Of a DNA stretch of 64,000 nucleotides, positions 23,801-35,798 are shown one piece after another (positions within the stretch are counted from its first letter, which is position 1; each line of letters starts with the position of its first letter). Below the pieces are notes generated by a model, which saw nothing but the letters and a program-made list of their open reading frames with translations, was not told the origin of the DNA and made no database searches. The stretch is taken from contig JAUTDP010000016.1 of the NCBI GenBank assembly GCA_033439795.1, forward strand, positions 186,001 to 250,000. The letters run 5' to 3'. A program made the translations under genes and the position numbers. Origin of the DNA: Sordaria brevicollis (Eukaryota; Ascomycota; Sordariomycetes; Sordariales; Sordariaceae).

Positions 23801-25780
23801 CTTTTATTTAAATTTCTATAAATTAACTTCGGTTACGGCTACGATATTTCCTTAATAATAATAATTATTAAAATATTTAAAGAATTTATTATTAATAGAT
23901 TATTTTTAAATAACCGAATATTAAGGGTTATTGAAGATTATTTTCTAATATTCATTAACGTTAATCTTAACCTCTCTATTTAAATAAAATATAATATAAA
24001 ATAATTTAGAAATTTTATTAGGGAAATTATATATATTTATTATTTTACGGGTATAAATAACCGTAATTTAAATAGAGAATTCGTTATAGCGCTTTATAAT
24101 ATCGATTTCTTTATTTATAAACGTAGGGGGGTTTTTAATAAAATCTTTATAATAATAAATTATTAAGGGACCGCCGTTATAAAAGTTATTTCTAAATTTA
24201 TTAAAATTATTAAAATTATTAAAGTTATTAGGATGATTAAAATTATTAAGGCCGCTGGGGGGGTTACCGCTAAAGGGGCTATTAGGTCCGCCCGAACTAC
24301 CGTTTTTAAAAAGGTTACCGCCGGGTCCGCTAAGATTATTAAAACCGTTAGGACCTCCGGGTCCTTTTTTACCGAAGGGTTTATTAATAAATTCGTTAAT
24401 AAAGGGATTATTAAAGTTAAAAGGGGGCCTACCGCCTATTCTTTTACCTTTTATATTTAATTTTTTATTTTAAAGACTATTACCTTTTATATTGGAATTA
24501 AAACCGGTTTCTATATTATTTCCTTTAAAATTATTATTACCGGGACTACCGCCTATAATACTAGAACTAAAGCCGGTTCCTATATCGAAAATTCCTTTAA
24601 AATTATTATCGCCGGGACTACCGCCCACTCCGCTAAAAAGACCTTTAGTATTTTTACTCCGTTTTTTATAATTATTTTTACCCCTATCCTCTATATTTTT
24701 AACCGAAGTTTTATATTTAAAATATAATTTTAAAATATTATTAAAATCCTTTTAAATAAAACGGATTTATTCTTCGAAAGAAGCGATAATTTAATTAATT
24801 ACTTTAAAATCCTCTTCGTTAAATTTAATTAAAATCCTTTAAATTTAGGCTTCGTTTAACGTATCCTATAAATTAATACGATTATTTTTAATACTATTAT
24901 TAGCGAAACGTAGGGATTTTAATAATTTATTATAATCGAATTCCTTAGCCGCTATTTTATTATTAAAAGATTTTTTAACCTACGTAAAATCGTTCTATAT
25001 TTTTATTTTATTATTTTATAATATAATATTATTTTTAATAATTATACTATATTACTTTTATAAAATATTTATTTAATTGGTAAATTCCTTTTTAATTTCT
25101 TAAAGGGCCGTAATACGTTATTCGAATTTTTTAATAGTATCTTTAATTTCGTCGGTAAATTTATTAACCCTTTTAATAAAATCGTCGAATTCGTTTTACT
25201 TCTTTTAAACGAAGTTATTAATTTTCTTAATAAAATTATCGAATTCCTATTATTTCTTTTAAATAAATTCTTCCTTTTAATTTATAATATTATTAATTTA
25301 TTTCTCCTTATTACCGAATTTTTTATTAAAGTAATAAAGAAGCTTCTTTACTTTTTTATAACCGTAAATTTACGTTACGAAACCGGGCGAGATAATAAGG
25401 CTAGTATTATTATCGTTATAAATTTTCTAAAGGATTGGGTAACTTATTAATAAGGTTAGAAAAATTTAAACGAGATTAATTTAATTTTCGTCCGATATAA
25501 TTATTAATTAATTAAAACTTTATTCGAATTGGGAATAATTAAAATAAAATGACTTTTACCGTATTATATTCGTACGATAATTATACCCTAAGGGACTTTA
25601 ATTATTTATTAAATTCTAAATATTCTTTTTTTTTGTTAAATAACGCTAAAATCCTTTAAATATTATTAGCGATTATACTAATTCGCCGGGGGGTAATATC
25701 GAAAAGATCGAAATCCTATAATAACTCCTATTATATTTAATTTATCCGAAATTACTTATTGCGTATTAACGCGAAGTTAA
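17810..25780 (-). pseudogene. LTR2 gag-pol remnant
   Basis: Minus-strand polyprotein ruined by RIP. Around 24.2-24.45 kb the frame is rich in Gly, Asn, Pro and Phe (GPGGPNGFNN, SGGPNSPFSG), a low-complexity Gag tail. A 65-residue open piece at 21364-21561 carries the RT fingers motif LIRKLGRGVKIYVDYRNINE, matching the gypsy consensus pattern of a KPGGG box followed by CVDYR..LN. The RT active site reads AYFDDILIF at about 21.14-21.18 kb, with the Leu of LDD changed to Phe. RNase H and integrase should fill 20.9-18.8 kb by position. No intact frame remains. Confidence 0.85.
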
Positions 25781-25791
25781 ATATAATAAAA

Positions 25792-26097
25792 TATTACGGA
25801 GTACGAATAAGTAATAAGGTACGATATTTATTATTGTATAAAGAATAGGAAATAATCCTATACGTTATAATTATTTTATACGATTACGATGTAGCTAATA
25901 CGTAGCCCTAGTTACGTATATAAGTCTGGGTGACGCCGGGATTAAGGTACTAGGGTACTATAAGTACGGTTAATTACGGTCGTTGCGACTACGGTCGCGT
26001 TCTATCTATCAATCCCAATACTGTACGTAAATAACTATCATCAACTAGTGTATGTAGTACGACTACCTCTATACAGGAGTAGGCAATGCCTGTGATA
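25792..26097 (-). repeat. LTR2 5' LTR (right copy)
   Basis: 306 bp. The outer 120 bp (from about 25.98 kb) keep many CA/TG dinucleotides, whereas the inner side is mutated. Followed by TTAAC. Confidence 0.93.
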
Positions 26098-26102
26098 TTA
26101 AC

Positions 26103-26690
26103 GCTATACTTATTAGAATTAACGCAAAGTTTATACTTATTGCTATAAAGTTTCCTACTATATAGATTATATTATAGAGTTTAACGGTTAAGAAGTTAAT
26201 TAATGTTTTTTTTATTATAATCGGCCCCGGATATAATATTAGTTAACGCCTTCCGCCCCCTAATAGGGGCATTAACTTAATAATCCGCTTAAGGAATTTA
26301 CTAATAATATTAATACTAATTAATAAATTACCGTACTATATTTTATTTATGTAATTTATAATATTACGCATATTAATAATAATAAAGATATTTCTAATTA
26401 CTATATGTAATATATTTTTGGCAATCCTAATCGCGATATTTATAAAGAGCTTAAAATTTATCTTCGATATTTTTATTATTTTAAACGTAGCGAATTCTTT
26501 ACTAAACCTAATAATAAACGCAATTATTATTATTAATATCGCGACCCGATTTAAGAAAGTTCTTAAGGCTATTAAGGCTATAATAATAACCATTAAAATC
26601 GTTACAATCTATATAATAATAATTTTTTTAATTTTATTAAACTTGGTCGGTTACCGATGCGGGGCATAGATTCTAGTAATCCCTTTATTA
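26103..26690. other. RIP-type sequence between LTR2 and the Rep/helicase remnant
   Basis: Part of the rolling-circle element. Overlapping open stretches occur on both strands (26336-26593 minus, 26418-26669 plus), both Ile-rich. This is expected from A+T-rich DNA that happens to lack TAA/TAG in these frames, and I do not call them genes. Confidence 0.4.
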
Positions 26691-26699
26691 ATTTTAACC

Positions 26700-29600
26700 G
26701 TATATTCGATATTAAAGAATTTATACTTACCTTCTAAACGCCGCCTTCCCAGCCCCCCCGCCGCCGACTAGGCCGGCTTCCCGGTCCGAGAATACGTTGT
26801 AAGCGCCCCCCCGGTGCCCGCTTCCCTAACTTTCCTAACGTCGAATTCGAACCTAACCCGGTATTTAATAGTAATATAAATACCCGTTATATTTTTGAAG
26901 GTAATTTTAAATTTATTTGTAATTACTAAATTACTTTCGATTTCGACGTTATAGAATATTATTATCGTTATAACGAAAAGTAATTTAACTTTTATATTAT
27001 TTAAATCGACGGTATTAATATTTATTAACGTTATTATAATATAAACGAGAATAAGAGATTAGAGGAGTTATATAAATTTTCCGTTGAGAACGATATAGAT
27101 TTGGGAATATATATTATTATCGATATCGAATTTTATTTTCTAATTCTAGACCCCGCCGAGGAAATATTAATTTCTAAAGTCTATATTTATATCGGTAAAT
27201 TTTTATTCGATTTTATCTTTAATAATTTATATTAATTATTTATTAAATATCGTTACTTTTAGTAAATAATAATATAAATATAAAGGAAACTATATTAATT
27301 TCCTTCGCGACGTTGTTTATATTTATAATTAATTTCTAAAATTACTATACGAGGTCGATATCCTATTCTTCCGCCCTTATAATTACCGTTAATATCCTAA
27401 TATTAGTCGTATATAAAAAGAATTTCGAATTAACCGTTATAAGATTATAATCTAATTCAACTTTCTTAAGGAGTATTACCCTAGTTACCGCGATATTATT
27501 ATTAATCTTATTTATTTTAATTAAATTCTTAAAGAAAGCGATATTTTAAAAATAGTTAATTATATTAATATTAATAATATTATTATGAAAGACTTCGATA
27601 AAAATTAAAAATAATAATTTAAAGATTTGCTAATTTAAGCCGATATAAAAATTAATATTGTCCTTAACCTTATAGGAAGTATATTTAGGGATATCGACCT
27701 TCTTAAAGTATAATTATACAGTAATACTATAATAGATCCTAATATACTTCCTATTCGTTATACCGATATACCCGATAATTAGCCGCCTTAAAAATATAAA
27801 GGCCGACCTCTAGGGCCTAATGGGCAACCTTTAAAACCCAATAACTAACCTCTAAGTCTTCCCCCGCTTCCTTTAGAGCCCGAAGGGTAATTTTTAGGTT
27901 CTTAACCGGTTGTTCTAAGTTCTTAACCTCCTCTAACGCAACTTATTGGCGCACTTATAACTCTACCCCTAATTGTTTATACTGGCCTATATTATATCGA
28001 ACGTAGACCCCTTCGTAATTAATTTATTAATAAATTTTAGTATAATTAAGTATTATTATCTTAGGTATTCTTTAATTTATTTCCTTATAGTATTAGCGAA
28101 TATATTAATCCCTGTATATAATTTATTACGTATATAAAATATATCCGGCATTATATACGTTAGTACGATAATTATTTTGCTAAGTATAAACGATTTCGTT
28201 ATATTACCTTTAATTTATAAATACGTAGTAAGGTATATAGTAAGAATACTTTTTATATCCGTAACCCTCGTAAATGTTAACGTTATAATTTTACCGATAT
28301 TTTTAATAATTAAGAAGTATTTAACGAATACTTTTAGGAAAATAATAAAGAAGTATAAGCCCTACTTAATTCTATTATTCGATTTTCGGATAATTTTAAA
28401 GGTATATGGTTATATTAATTAAAGAAAACCTGTAAATTATTAATATATATTAATTTTATAAATATATTAATTATATTTATTACTTTTAACGTGGCCGACT
28501 TTTATTAAAAAAGTTTGGTAAAATATATACTTAATTACAACCTTTAGTTAAAATTTAATAATTAAGACCGTATAATTATATTTATACGCAATATCCTTTA
28601 TAACCCCTATATTACTATTTATTATTTCTTTCGACGTTTCGAATTTGTTAAAAAATATATTCTTATTTTAAAATTCAAATTCGATAATTATTAATAGAAG
28701 TTAAAATTTTAAATTTGCGGTATTAATTATACCTATAGTATATATTAAGTTAATAAATTTAATATTCCTAACTTAATTAATTTAAAAGTACGCCGGGAAT
28801 TTATTAAAATATAAAGTTATTATCTTATAATATATAATCTAATATTTTATAATATTTAATAATTAAACGAAGTTTATTTTAGCCCGGATAAAAATTTAGA
28901 AGGTAATCTACTTAATATTAATTAAATTAAAATTATATTGAATATCTTTATATTTATTTTCCCGCTATTTTTTAATCGTATTAATATTTTAAGTAAATGT
29001 ATAAATATTATCGAACTTACCTTTATTAAATTAACGGTTATAATTAATTGTATATAGAGGTATAAATATATTAATATTTATTATCTTCGGTAATATCGTT
29101 ATTAAGGACCCGCTCCCTTATTTAATTTTAATAGCGAGCCCGTTAAATTATTTAAATTTTACCGATTTTATTTCCCTAAGAAGTTTTACGAATACCTTTT
29201 CCTTATTACTTATATTAACCTTAGATTTTAATTATTTAATAATAAAAGAAATAATAATATTTTCAATTAATATAATCCGTTAATTATATTAATATAGATA
29301 ATTAATACGGATACCCAACCCTATAGTAATATAAATATAATTTTAAATTACGTTATTAAATATATTTTTAAAGCCGAAATTAAAATTAGGACCTATATTG
29401 AGATTATTACCGACGTTATTCCTTATTTTAATATTAAAAATCGAATTAAGTAATTTATAGCCAAATTTATAAATAAATTAATTATTGAACGTAATTAGTC
29501 TACCTAGGAAGTTTATTATATTCTATTTAACCTACCCCTTTAAAATAGTATTCGAATCGTAATTACTATAAATTGCCGTTATTATAATAATTTCGGCGCT

Positions 29601-32433
29601 ATTATTTTAAATTTAAATATTAATATATTCAATATTAATCGATAGGCTACCCTCGATACGGTTGTAAATAATAGTAGTAGTAGTGGTAATAATAATTAAG
29701 ACGTCGGCGGTAGTATTTATATCGACGTTAATAACTAAGCCCGTTAAAGTCGATTTCTTTATTAGAAATATATAGTTCGTAATAATACTTATGCCTATTT
29801 CTCTTTCTTCGAATACGCTACCAAATTTAATACCAATCTTGCTCGATTTCGTCCCCTTACTAACCGTACTAATAAAAAGGTTATTAATTACTTCTTTATT
29901 TATAAATTAAAAGAAGATAATTAATTATATTGCAATTATATACGTATTAAGCTTATACTTTATTACCCTTATTAACGATTTAATAATATTTATATCGTTA
30001 ATAAAATACGTTATAATATTTACGAAGAAGTATTTACTATTTATTAAAAGACTTATATTAGTAAATATATTTACCCGGATAATTATTATAATCGATTTTT
30101 AAAATTAAAGTTAGAGGATAATTTCGAGCCTCCTAATTAATAAGAATGGCCAAACCTGGCTAGATAGGAAGGTTTTATAAGGTAAATATTATTTATTTTT
30201 AATTTCTTTTATTAATTTTATATTAATTCGCTTTAAAGAATACTTTAACCGTCCCGATTTTAATATAGATAATAATAATATTGAAGTTAGTAATTTAGGT
30301 AATTGTAATATCGATATTAATTATTAGGATTAGTAGCGTATTTAGTATACTTAATATTAGGAATTCTTCCCTTTTTAATAAGGATATTAAAAAATTCGTA
30401 ATAATACTATTAATTTCCTTAATCCTAATTCTATTTTTTAAGTTACCTACGATACCCTTAATAACGAGTAATGTATAATATTCGATATATTTATAAATTA
30501 TTATTAGGCTATTTTTAACGGTTAAGCCCTAAAGTAATTATTTATTTAGGTTAACGGTAGAGGTAGTATTAGTAAATCTTATTTTATTAAATTATTATCC
30601 GCTAAGTTTAAGGAGATAGCTAATTTTTATAATCTTTTTAATCCGGTTATTCGTATTACCCCTATTAATATTATTATTAATAATATTAACGGTTATACCC
30701 TTTATTCCCTTTTCAAATTTCCTTTTAGCGCCGGTATATTAACCAATTTATAAAGTATTAATTTTACTAATCTTTAAAATACTTTTAAACTTTTTAAATA
30801 TTTTATTATTAATAAAAAATTTATATTAAGTTTACGAATTATATATTTTATCGATAATCGATTTCGGTAAGTATTTATTAAAGATTAGGGTACCCGATTT
30901 AGCGGCGCTAATGTTCTTCTATTTAATAATTTTTATTAATTATTACTAATTGGCTAAAAGGCCCTATTCTACGATAAGCCGTTTAAATTTTATAATAATC
31001 CTAATACTCCCTTTAATATTAGCGGTAATAATAATAATATTAATTAAACTCTACGACTTAACGAAATAGAGGAATAAAGAAAAAAACGATTACGTAATAA
31101 ATTAAACTTCGTTTAACGCGGTAATCGTACCTATTATTAAATATTCGATTAGAATATAAAGTTATAAATTATTATCCGTTAATAGGGTAATAACTAAATT
31201 ACCTTCTATACTACTTTAAATAACTTATATAATAATAACCCTACTATTTAAAACTAATAGCTTTTATCGATACGTATTAATTCCCGCCTTATTATAGTAG
31301 AATAAGCTATTTTTAACGATGCTTTACGTATTTATCCTATTAATACCCAAATTAATAAATACAATGGCCGTTATATATAAGACTTCGAAAACTCCGCCTT
31401 TAATTATATAGTTACGAATAATCCTAATATTATTAGGGATATTAATTATATTAATATTAATAATTTTTATAATAAATTTATTTATATTAAAGGGTGTAAA
31501 ATTATATTTATGGAAAATTTTTGGGTAAATACTAATTTAATTAATAATATTATTAATATTATTATTAATATTATATAATTAGATAACCTTAATATTAAGT
31601 AAGTTCATTTTTTTTCTAATTATATTTTCTATTTCTATATATTATATTATTAACCTTGCTTTCGCAATCCCTAATTTAGTTACCCTCCCTTTATTATTTT
31701 CGTTTATTTCTTTAATTATAAGGGATTTAATTATTAGGAGGATTTTAATATAAATTAATACTTTAATATTATATATCCCGAGTAAATTGTACTTATATTC
31801 TAGTTTCGTTACGAATTTAATAAAGGAAGAATCTTTTATTCTAGGATTTAATTCCCTTTAACCGTCGTATATATTATTATAATGTATAAATCGTAGGGAT
31901 AAATATTAGATAAGGCCGTTTTTAATATTTTTAAAAAATAATTCGCTATTAATCTTTCGTATATAGCCGTATTTCGAATACGTATTTTAGAGGGTATTAT
32001 ATTTAATAAACCCTTCGAAATTAATATTTTACGACTTTTAGAAAGGAATATAGTTAGGGATAAACTTCGTAATAAGGTTAAACGTCGGCTATAATAATTA
32101 CGACCCGGTTAGCCGTTACCGCCCTATTATATTCGCGGTCTTAATTTAAACCCGCTTACTTTTAACCGCGTTCGTTAATTCCTTTCCGGATTCGGAGACG
32201 TTCTTAATAACGATAATAATAATAATAATATTAATAATGGCCGGCCTAATTGAGGACGCGGTAAAGGTAGGGGAAGGTTCGGTAGCCGTTTTCGGGGTAG
32301 GAATTATATTCCCGCTAATACCTTTAGATCCGGAAGCTGGAAACGAATTAATAAACCGCCTAATAGTCGTTTTCGTATACTACGGCCTTACGGTAAATTT
32401 TATAAGGATATTAGAATTAATAGACCGTTATAA
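26700..32433 (+). pseudogene. Rolling-circle Rep/helicase (RepHel) remnant
   Basis: Plus-strand remnant of a very large protein. N-terminal part (26.7-28.1 kb): a less mutated Pro/Arg-rich piece, then unrecognised sequence. The Helitron-type N-terminal and Rep region follows at about 28.15-29.65 kb. The HUH signature lies near 28.72-28.75 kb, where the H-x-H of the GSxHxH pattern reads NYTYSIY, His codons changed to Tyr. Around 29.78-29.92 kb is AYFSFFEYATKFNTN, a sequence found just before the helicase in fungal Helitrons. The Pif1/RecD-like helicase spans about 30.5-32.1 kb: Walker A VNGRGSISKSYFIKLL (30.54 kb), a degraded Walker B region (about 30.8 kb), and late motif KGCKIIFMENFWVNTNLINN (31.49-31.55 kb). 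The C-terminus is a Gly/Arg-rich tail ending at TAA 32431-32433. Many stops; not functional. Confidence 0.85.
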
Positions 32434-33243
32434 TTGAAGGGAAGTTAAGGGAGGAAGGTTTAATAAGTTAATAGATTAATTAATAAATAAATTAATAGAG
32501 AAATTAATTAATTAATACAATTTCCTTAATATTAAATATAATAATAAAATTAATATTCGAATAAATATAATCGCTCTTTCCTTTTATATATAATTCCTTC
32601 CTATTAATACAATAAATTCCTTCTTATTAATATAATTCTATACCGATAATGTAATTCTTTCCTATATTTATATTTTATCCTATAGTATTTAAAAATACGT
32701 TTATCCCCTTCTTTTTCTTCTTCCTCTTTTATCCTATTTTATTATCTTAATTAAATTATTACTATTAATATTATTAAGATTATTATTAACCTTACCGTCG
32801 TTAACTATAGGTATTAAAAACCGTTTATTAAAATAATTTTATAATAGAGGAGAGGGCCTTAATATCGATAACCCTATCGAATTACTTTAGGATAAAGAAT
32901 AAAATAATAAGTTAGACCGCCTTATTAATAATATTATACGATAATAAGAAGAATAACGCGACTTCGTCGCCTTTAAGCGCCAACGCTTTAGTACCGGGTC
33001 TTAGGTTAGGACGAAGATTATTTAGATTTATACCGATAATAATTATTAATTCTATTATAAATAACGGTTAGTTATTTATTTTGCCGTCTTATTTAATAAT
33101 TATCGCTAATAATAATAATTTTAGACGTTAATTCCAATAATACGGTCACTCCTAGTAGGATGGTTTTCGGGTTTATATAGCTATTACGTATTAAAACCTT
33201 AATACAACTTTATTATCACGTATAAAAAAAGTAGGAGTACGAA
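32434..33243. other. 3' non-coding part of the rolling-circle element
   Basis: RIP-mutated, no coding region recognised. Toward 33.13-33.24 kb the sequence regains C and G and keeps some CA/TG, as at the element's other end. Confidence 0.45.
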
Positions 33244-33290
33244 AAGGGCGTTTCACTGACTTCCTGGGCAATATAGCTCCGCCCAGGGAT
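33244..33290 (+). repeat. 3' subterminal inverted repeat and stem-loop of the rolling-circle element
   Basis: AAGGGCGTTTCA (33244-33255), inverse of the left end, is followed after 7 bp by the stem CCTGGGC/GCCCAGG (33263-33269, 33281-33287). All are intact despite RIP around them. The stem-loop is in the position where the 3' replication terminator of rolling-circle elements is expected. Confidence 0.7.
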
Positions 33291-33299
33291 AACTATTTT

Positions 33300-35150
33300 T
33301 TATAATTCGATAATTTCCAAAATATTATCCTATAATTTACCGCGGGGAATATTATTAGGATTAAAATAAGGGTTTTAAAAAATATAGGTTATAAATATTA
33401 ATTAAGGGCGGTTAATTATAATTAATACGAATAGAAATCTAATAGTACTAAGGTTATTATACGCGGTTATATATTTTTAGAACCATTTTTCCTAAAAGTA
33501 TTTTAATACGTTTAATAATAAATTAAAAAAATTAAATTATCCCTATTTAATTTATTTTATTCGATTAATAAATATTAAAATAGATTAATAATTATAATTA
33601 AGGGCAATTCGAGCGTTTTAAATAAATAATGAAATAATTCTTCCTCCGGCCTTAATTATTACGGGAATCCAATTATAATTATATATTAAAGTACGATTAC
33701 GTACGGACTTAGGAAATTCTAGTACGTTTTTAAAGGTAATATAAAAGCGGGGGCGAATAAATTTATTTATTAAAAACCTCTTTCGAAATTATTAAATAGG
33801 GTTATCCTTTATTAACCGGTAGGATAATTTAATAAAAGCGGACGGTTCTTTATCAATATCGCCGAAAACCGGATTAGGAAATATATAAAGGTTATTAAAT
33901 GAATTTTTAATAATTACGTCTATAATCTCCTTTTCGACTGTACGTCGAATACCGTTAATTTATTTTACTAAATTATTAATAATTTCCGAATAAACCTTCT
34001 ATAACGCTTTAATCGATTTTTTAAATTCTATACTCTATACTTTTAAAGCGTTTTATTAATCTTTAATCGCTTAATTAAAAATAACCGTTTATTTTAATAT
34101 AGAATTTTCTAATAGAGTTTTATATTTGAGAATATAATTATTAAGAAGTTCGCTTTACTCTTTTAAAAATAGGCTAGCCTACGCGTAAACGTCTTCTATA
34201 AAGTCTTCCCGTTTTTTATTCTATATTTCTTTAATAATATTAGTTAATTCCTCTTTATAAATTTTAAATAACTTTAGTATTCGATTTTAACTATCGTTCT
34301 ATTATTTACGTTAAATATTTAAATCGGTTTTAAAGGATTTTAATAAGGTATAAATAATAATAAATTTAGTAGAAAAACCTTCTCCTTACTAACGGATTTA
34401 ATAAGTAAATAAGTTATAATTATAATTAACTTTATTATCGAAATATTCTATTAATTCCTTATTATTATTAAATTTGAAAAAGCGTAATAGAAGTAAGAAA
34501 TTTGGATTAAATTCGGCGCTTAGGGTTCTAGAATTTCAGTTATATTATATATTTAAAGGATGTAATTTATTAGGGAATAAAGTTTAATTTTTATCGATAT
34601 AATCTTTTTTTTAAAATAAAATATACGCGTTTATAAATAAATATTTAATTATAAGGTTAAAATTAGCAATTGGCGGAGTATAAATATTATTTAATACGTT
34701 AAGAATTTAGCGTCCGGGTATAGGGTTCGATACTATAAATAATTTATCGTAATATCTTTTCCGAATAGGCGGGGGTTTTATTATAATTACTTTATTATTT
34801 TCGTTATTTTTATTTAAACTAATTTCGCTTTCGAAATAGGATATATCGTTTAAATTATTATTATAAATAAATTTAATAACGCGTAAATTAATTATAAAAG
34901 ACGTAAGGGCTAAGTTTCGTAAGTTATTAAACGCGTCGGAATCGACGAAAGTTTTTAATATAATAGTTAATTATTATAATCCTTAATTTAAAAGTACGTA
35001 AACGCGAATTTAAATAGCTTTCGACCGCGAAATTAATATAAAATAAATAAAAATCGGAATAATTTTAAATACTATTATATATTTAAATTTAATAACGGGG
35101 GAATTTTTAATATTTAGAATTTTACGAATTTAAGATCTAAGTAATAATAA
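33300..35150 (-). pseudogene. Probable N-terminal gag/leader ORF of LTR1, cut off from the rest by the nested insertion
   Basis: Minus-strand coding remnant just inside the LTR1 5' LTR. It has long helical, charged segments suggestive of coiled coil (around 34.0-34.3 kb), then ordered sequence with motifs such as FGDIDKEPSAFIKLSYRLI and WIPVIIKAGGRI (about 33.6-33.9 kb). Stops are consistent with Gln codons hit by RIP. I do not recognise the family. Position and strand suggest it is the first part of the LTR1 polyprotein, separated from the capsid part at 13.70 kb by the rolling-circle element. It could instead be a separate ORF. Upstream (35.16-35.36 kb) the leader carries several copies of an AAATTCGCCG motif. 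Confidence 0.5.
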
Positions 35151-35510
35151 ATAACGGTTATTTAAATTCGCCGTATTAAGGGTAAAGATAATAATCCTTT
35201 ACAAATACCTAAATTCGCCGTAATAAATAGTATTTTTACGGATATTTAAATTCGCCGCTTTTAATAAATAATAAGGAGAATAATATAATTAATAATTAAA
35301 TAATTAATTTAATTAGGGCGGAAAAGTAATTTAGTTGTAAGAGTATTTAAATTCGTTTTACGTACCTAGTAGTAATATTTCTACCGAAGAAGTTTATTGC
35401 CGAATAGTAATTTTATTAACGATTATAACGCTTTTTTTAATTAAAGCGATACGATAATAATATAGTATAATTCGGTCGGAATATTACAATTTATAATTGT
35501 AACTATTATT

Positions 35511-35798
35511 TAATACCGTTAAGAGGGTATTTGAAATATATAATATATATAATTATAAACGTTAATAAAATTAATAAAAAAAGAAGAATTAAATAAGAAG
35601 GGAATTCGCGGTGGTTAAAGACTATATGCCTGCGAGCTTCGAACGGCTGACCTACTTAGGTGGGTTTGATGCGCCGCGGTACGGTCGCGCTTAGCGCGAA
35701 CCTTCTTGGCGGTTAGTACTAGCCGATCGGAATGCCGGCAGGCAGTTGGTACCTATCGTAATGATATAAGTAACAGCCACGATGCCGTTCCGGTATTA
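35511..35798 (-). repeat. LTR1 5' LTR (right copy)
   Basis: 288 bp, paired with 7341-7628. More G-to-A change near its left part than the other copy, but more TpG kept near 35620-35790. Followed immediately by CTAAT, the target duplication. Confidence 0.93.

Larger units (their letters stand above)
17499..26097 (-). mobile_element. LTR2: gypsy-type LTR retrotransposon nested in the rolling-circle element
   Basis: Two 306-bp LTRs (17499-17804 and 25792-26097) start TATCACGG/TATTACGG and end in a GTGATA/ATAATA form, giving inverted TATCAC/GTGATA termini. Both are flanked by the 5-bp target duplication TTAAC (17494-17498 and 26098-26102). The coding remnant is on the minus strand, so the 3' LTR is the left one; the polypurine tract AAAAGGGGGTAA lies immediately before it on the minus strand (about 17805-17820). 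Total 8599 bp, a normal size for the class. Confidence 0.93.
13702..33290 (+). mobile_element. Rolling-circle transposon of Helitron/Helentron type, carrying nested LTR2
   Basis: The left end is TGAAACGCCCTT at 13702-13713, exactly where LTR1 gag homology stops. Its 12-bp inverted copy AAGGGCGTTTCA lies at 33244-33255, and 7 bp beyond it a 7-bp stem (CCTGGGC 33263-33269, GCCCAGG 33281-33287, 11-nt loop) precedes the resumption of LTR1-type sequence. A terminal repeat at the 5' end, a subterminal inverted copy and a 3' stem-loop is the asymmetric-inverted-repeat arrangement described for Helentrons/Helitron2. The plus strand encodes a Rep/helicase protein. Flanks at the left are T-rich (TTTAT/TGAAA), compatible with insertion between T residues. 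Exact 3' end uncertain by about 15 bp. Without LTR2 it would be about 11 kb. Confidence 0.7.
7341..35798 (-). mobile_element. LTR1: gypsy-type LTR retrotransposon, interrupted by nested elements
   Basis: Two 288-bp direct repeats (7341-7628 and 35511-35798) begin TAATACCG and end CGGTATCA/CGGTATTA, an inverted TGATACC/GGTATCA terminus allowing for RIP. They are flanked by an identical 5-bp target duplication CTAAT at 7336-7340 and 35799-35803. Polyprotein remnants read on the minus strand, so the 5' LTR is the right one. On the minus strand a purine-rich tract (AGGGAGCCGGGATT) sits just before the 3' LTR. The 28.5-kb span far exceeds a gypsy element because about 19.6 kb of other elements is inserted in its gag region; without them it would be about 8.9 kb. 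Confidence 0.9.

Noticed and set aside
26336..26669. Overlapping Ile-rich frames on both strands
   Set aside because: Composition follows from A+T-rich DNA; neither matches a family and they overlap antiparallel.
32237..32437. 66-residue plus-strand frame starting MAGLIED
   Set aside because: It is an out-of-frame reading of the Gly/Arg-rich C-terminus of the Rep/helicase remnant.
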